DNA of 64,000 bases, from contig NZ_JAFMZK010000003.1 of the NCBI RefSeq assembly GCF_029105185.1, positions 62,001-126,000 of the forward strand, in the 5' to 3' direction. A program made the position numbers and the translations under genes. The notes under the pieces were generated by a model that was not told the DNA's origin, ran no database searches, and saw only the letters and a list, made by a program, of their open reading frames with translations. Source of the stretch: Aliiroseovarius sp. Z3 (GTDB lineage Bacteria > Pseudomonadota > Alphaproteobacteria > Rhodobacterales > Rhodobacteraceae). Below, one piece after another: positions 61,785 to 64,000 of the stretch (its first letter is position 1; every line of letters starts with the position of its first letter).

Positions 61785-63418
61785 GCGACAATCTTGTGGC
61801 AGTACGCGACCTCAAGATCGGGGCGCGCGTCTTTCCGCCCGGTGAAAAACCGCATGATATCGAAATTGTGCACGGTGTGTCCTTCGACCTTCAGAAGGGG
61901 AAAGTGCTTGGCCTGATTGGTGAAAGCGGCGCGGGCAAATCCACCATCGGCCTTGCCACCATGGCCTATGGTCGTGGCGGGGTCGAGATCACGGGCGGCG
62001 AGGTCTGGGTCAACGGACGTGAAATCCTGAACACCAGCTTGCGCGATCTGCGCAAACTGCGCGGGACCGAGGTGACATATGTCTCGCAATCCGCCGCGGC
62101 CAGCTTCAACCCGGCCAAGAAGATCATGGATCAGGTTATCGAAGCCTCTGTTCACGCGGGCAAGTTCTCGAAAAAAGACGCCGAGGCACGCGCCGTTGAG
62201 CTGTTCACCAAATTGGGGCTTCCCAGCCCTGAAACCATTGGCGATCGCTATCCTCACCAGGTGTCAGGCGGGCAGTTGCAACGCTGCATGACGGCGCTGG
62301 CCTTGTGCCCCGAGCCGGATCTTGTGGTGTTCGACGAACCCACCACCGCGCTGGATGTGACCACGCAGATTGACGTCTTGATGGCGATCAAGGACGCGAT
62401 CCGCGACACGGGTGTTGCCGCGCTTTACATCACGCATGATCTGGCCGTTGTGGCACAGGTGTCAGATGAAATCATGGTGCTGCGAATGGGCGACATGGTC
62501 GAACATGGCACCACCGATCAGATCATCAATGCGCCGGTCGAGGATTATACCCGCGATCTGGTCTCGGTCCGATCAAGGGTTCACGAGGGCAAGCCCCCGA
62601 CCGACAATCCGGTTCTGACGATTGAAAACGTCACGGCACGTTATAAAGGCACCAACTTTGACGTTTTGCACGACGTGTCGATGGAACTGCATGCGGGCCA
62701 AACACTTGCGGTGGTCGGTGAAAGTGGTTCGGGGAAATCAACAACCGCGCGCGTTATGACAGGGCTTTTGCCCGCACGGGAAGGGCGGATCGTGTTCGAA
62801 GACCGTACGCTGTCTGCGGACCTTGCTGGCCGGTCGCGTGACGAATTGCGCGAGATCCAGATGATCTATCAAATGGCAGATGTCGCGATGAATCCGCGCC
62901 AAACCGTTGGCACGATCATCGGGCGTCCATTGGAGTTCTATTTCGGAATGCGCGGCGCCGAGAAGCGCAAACGCATTGAGGAGCTTCTGGACGATATCGA
63001 GATGGGCTCCGAGTTCAAGGACCGCTATCCGGCCGAGCTTTCGGGCGGACAGAAACAGCGGGTCTGCATCGCGCGGGCCTTGGCAGCAAAACCCAAGATC
63101 ATCATCTGTGACGAGGTGACATCTGCGCTCGACCCATTGGTTGCCGAGGATATTCTCAGGCTGTTGCACAACCTTCAGCAGCGGGAAAATGTCGCTTATC
63201 TGTTCATCACTCATGATCTGGCCACGGTGCGCGCCATCGCGGATAGCATTGCGGTGATGTATCAGGGTCGCGTTGTCCGTTACGGCACCAAGGCCGACGT
63301 TTTGTCACCGCCGTTTGATGACTACACCGATCTTCTGCTCAGCTCGGTTCCGGAAATGCGGCTTGGCTGGCTGGAAGAGGTTGTGAAACACCGCAAAATG
63401 GAAAGCGCCGGAAACTGA
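61781..63418 (+). CDS. ABC transporter ATPase, two fused domains (DppD-DppF type)
   Basis: A 545-residue protein with two ATPase domains. Domain 1 (about 1-275) has Walker A LIGESGAGKSTIGLAT, signature VSGGQLQRCMTALAL and Walker B LVVFDEPTTALD. Domain 2 (about 285-545) has VVGESGSGKSTTARVM, LSGGQKQRVCIARAL and IIICDEVTSALD. A fused DppDF is common in rhizobia and roseobacters. It overlaps dppC-like by 4 bases. It should power the two permeases before it. Confidence 0.96.
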   Translation: MSDNLVAVRDLKIGARVFPPGEKPHDIEIVHGVSFDLQKGKVLGLIGESGAGKSTIGLATMAYGRGGVEITGGEVWVNGREILNTSLRDLRKLRGTEVTYVSQSAAASFNPAKKIMDQVIEASVHAGKFSKKDAEARAVELFTKLGLPSPETIGDRYPHQVSGGQLQRCMTALALCPEPDLVVFDEPTTALDVTTQIDVLMAIKDAIRDTGVAALYITHDLAVVAQVSDEIMVLRMGDMVEHGTTDQIINAPVEDYTRDLVSVRSRVHEGKPPTDNPVLTIENVTARYKGTNFDVLHDVSMELHAGQTLAVVGESGSGKSTTARVMTGLLPAREGRIVFEDRTLSADLAGRSRDELREIQMIYQMADVAMNPRQTVGTIIGRPLEFYFGMRGAEKRKRIEELLDDIEMGSEFKDRYPAELSGGQKQRVCIARALAAKPKIIICDEVTSALDPLVAEDILRLLHNLQQRENVAYLFITHDLATVRAIADSIAVMYQGRVVRYGTKADVLSPPFDDYTDLLLSSVPEMRLGWLEEVVKHRKMESAGN

Positions 63419-63441
63419 CGGCAGATTTTGGGGCACGCATC

Positions 63442-64000
63442 ATGGATCGCAAGCTGCTTCTGATCATCCTGGACGGTGTGCCGTGGCGCAATTGGCGCAG
63501 GTTGTTCGGCAACTTGGAAGGCTGGGTCGACAGCGGCGATGCGCAGCGTTGGAAAGTGCGGTCTGTTCTGCCGTCGACCTCGGCCAGTTGCTATGCGTCG
63601 ATCCATACGGGCGTGACACCACAGGAACATGGCTGCACAGGCAACAACAACGTGTTCCGACTGGCCCAGCCCGATGTGTTTGGTCAAGTGCGCAAGGCGG
63701 GCGGCATAACCGGCGCGGTGACCCACAGCTTCTGGTCCGAGTTCTTCAACCGTGCCCCCTTCGATCTGGTGCGCGACATAGAGTATGACGAGCCGGACAG
63801 CCCGACGATCAACCATGGTCGGTTTCACACGATGACAGGCTATGGGCTGATCAACCAAACAACGCCTGCGGATATTGATCTGTTCGCGACGCTGACCATG
63901 CTGTGTGAACGGTTCAGGCTGAACTACGGCATCCTGCACACCTGCACATTGGACTGTATGGGCCACAGATTCGGCCATGAATGCCGGGAAATGGACCATG
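63442..64000 (+). CDS. Alkaline-phosphatase-superfamily protein (nucleotide pyrophosphatase/phosphodiesterase type), partial
   Basis: The reading frame starts at ATG 63442 and is open to the right edge (186 residues visible). MDRKLLLIILDGVPW gives metal ligand Asp11, LPSTSASCYASIHTGVTPQE has the Ser/Thr nucleophile region followed by HG, and CTLDCMGHRFGHECREMDH has the D-x-x-G-H and later metal ligands. This is the type I phosphodiesterase/nucleotide pyrophosphatase fold. No signal peptide is seen, so it is probably cytoplasmic. It follows the ATPase by 23 bases, so it may process the transported solute (inference). Confidence 0.8.
   Translation, partial: MDRKLLLIILDGVPWRNWRRLFGNLEGWVDSGDAQRWKVRSVLPSTSASCYASIHTGVTPQEHGCTGNNNVFRLAQPDVFGQVRKAGGITGAVTHSFWSEFFNRAPFDLVRDIEYDEPDSPTINHGRFHTMTGYGLINQTTPADIDLFATLTMLCERFRLNYGILHTCTLDCMGHRFGHECREMDH

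Noticed and set aside
1-64000. CRISPR arrays, IS elements, prophage genes
   Set aside because: No regular spaced repeats, transposase or phage proteins were seen anywhere in the window.

Overview
The window is about 60 percent G+C and gene-dense. It looks like the chromosome of a marine alphaproteobacterium of the Rhodobacteraceae (Roseobacter group). The evidence is the family-level character of the proteins, the petP/petR regulator pair next to ilvE, the xseB-ispA-dxs order, a Roseobacter-style interspersed repeat after aroC, and the abundance of TRAP and ABC uptake systems. The species assignment is inference; no rRNA is present. I saw no IS elements, prophage, CRISPR array or integrase.

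Region 1 (1-26,383) is mostly housekeeping: the tail of a drug/metabolite exporter, aroC, a thioredoxin plus CcdA pair, an EamA exporter, HU, an AMP nucleosidase-adenine deaminase salvage operon (amn-ade), an epimerase-like protein, the isoprenoid operon (deacetylase, xseB, ispA, dxs), petR-petP, ilvE, a small unknown protein whose start codon lies in a long hairpin, queG, a glutathione transferase, mtgA, gltD-gltB, uppP, an NDUFA9-like protein and tRNA-Leu(CAG). Region 2 (26,384-29,160) holds a polyhydroxyalkanoate synthase and an adjacent depolymerase-like hydrolase.

Region 3 (29,217-48,231) is the most interesting part: about 19 kb dedicated to periplasmic quinoprotein alcohol oxidation. 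It contains an ExaC-type aldehyde dehydrogenase; a three-gene regulatory operon (LuxR-type response regulator, FIST/NosP-like sensor, NahK/ErcS-prime-like hybrid histidine kinase); a PQQ alcohol dehydrogenase with the Asp-x-Asp pattern of lanthanide-dependent enzymes; two c-type cytochromes; an MxaJ/XoxJ-like periplasmic protein; an ABC-2 transporter with its own binding protein and beta-propeller protein; a nitrate/taurine-type ABC transporter whose permease lies 8 kb from its binding protein and ATPase; and a NosR-like flavo-iron-sulfur membrane protein. Several promoters in the region share the half-site TACGACC/GGTCGTA, often as an imperfect palindrome with a 2-base centre, which suggests one regulon. 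Expected working model (inference): alcohol is oxidised by the quinoprotein in the periplasm, electrons leave through the cytochromes, and the aldehyde is oxidised in the cytoplasm by the ExaC homologue. The ABC systems and the NosR-like protein would handle a cofactor, metal or redox need, all under a possibly NO- or redox-responsive phosphorelay. No pqq biosynthesis genes are in the window.

Region 4 (48,270-64,000) holds tRNA-Gly(TCC), a MarR-regulated RND efflux operon, a TRAP transporter with an unusually long DctQ and a DctM carrying an extra C-terminal domain of about 340 residues, a peptide-type ABC operon (binding protein, two permeases, fused double ATPase), and the start of an alkaline-phosphatase-superfamily gene that runs off the window.
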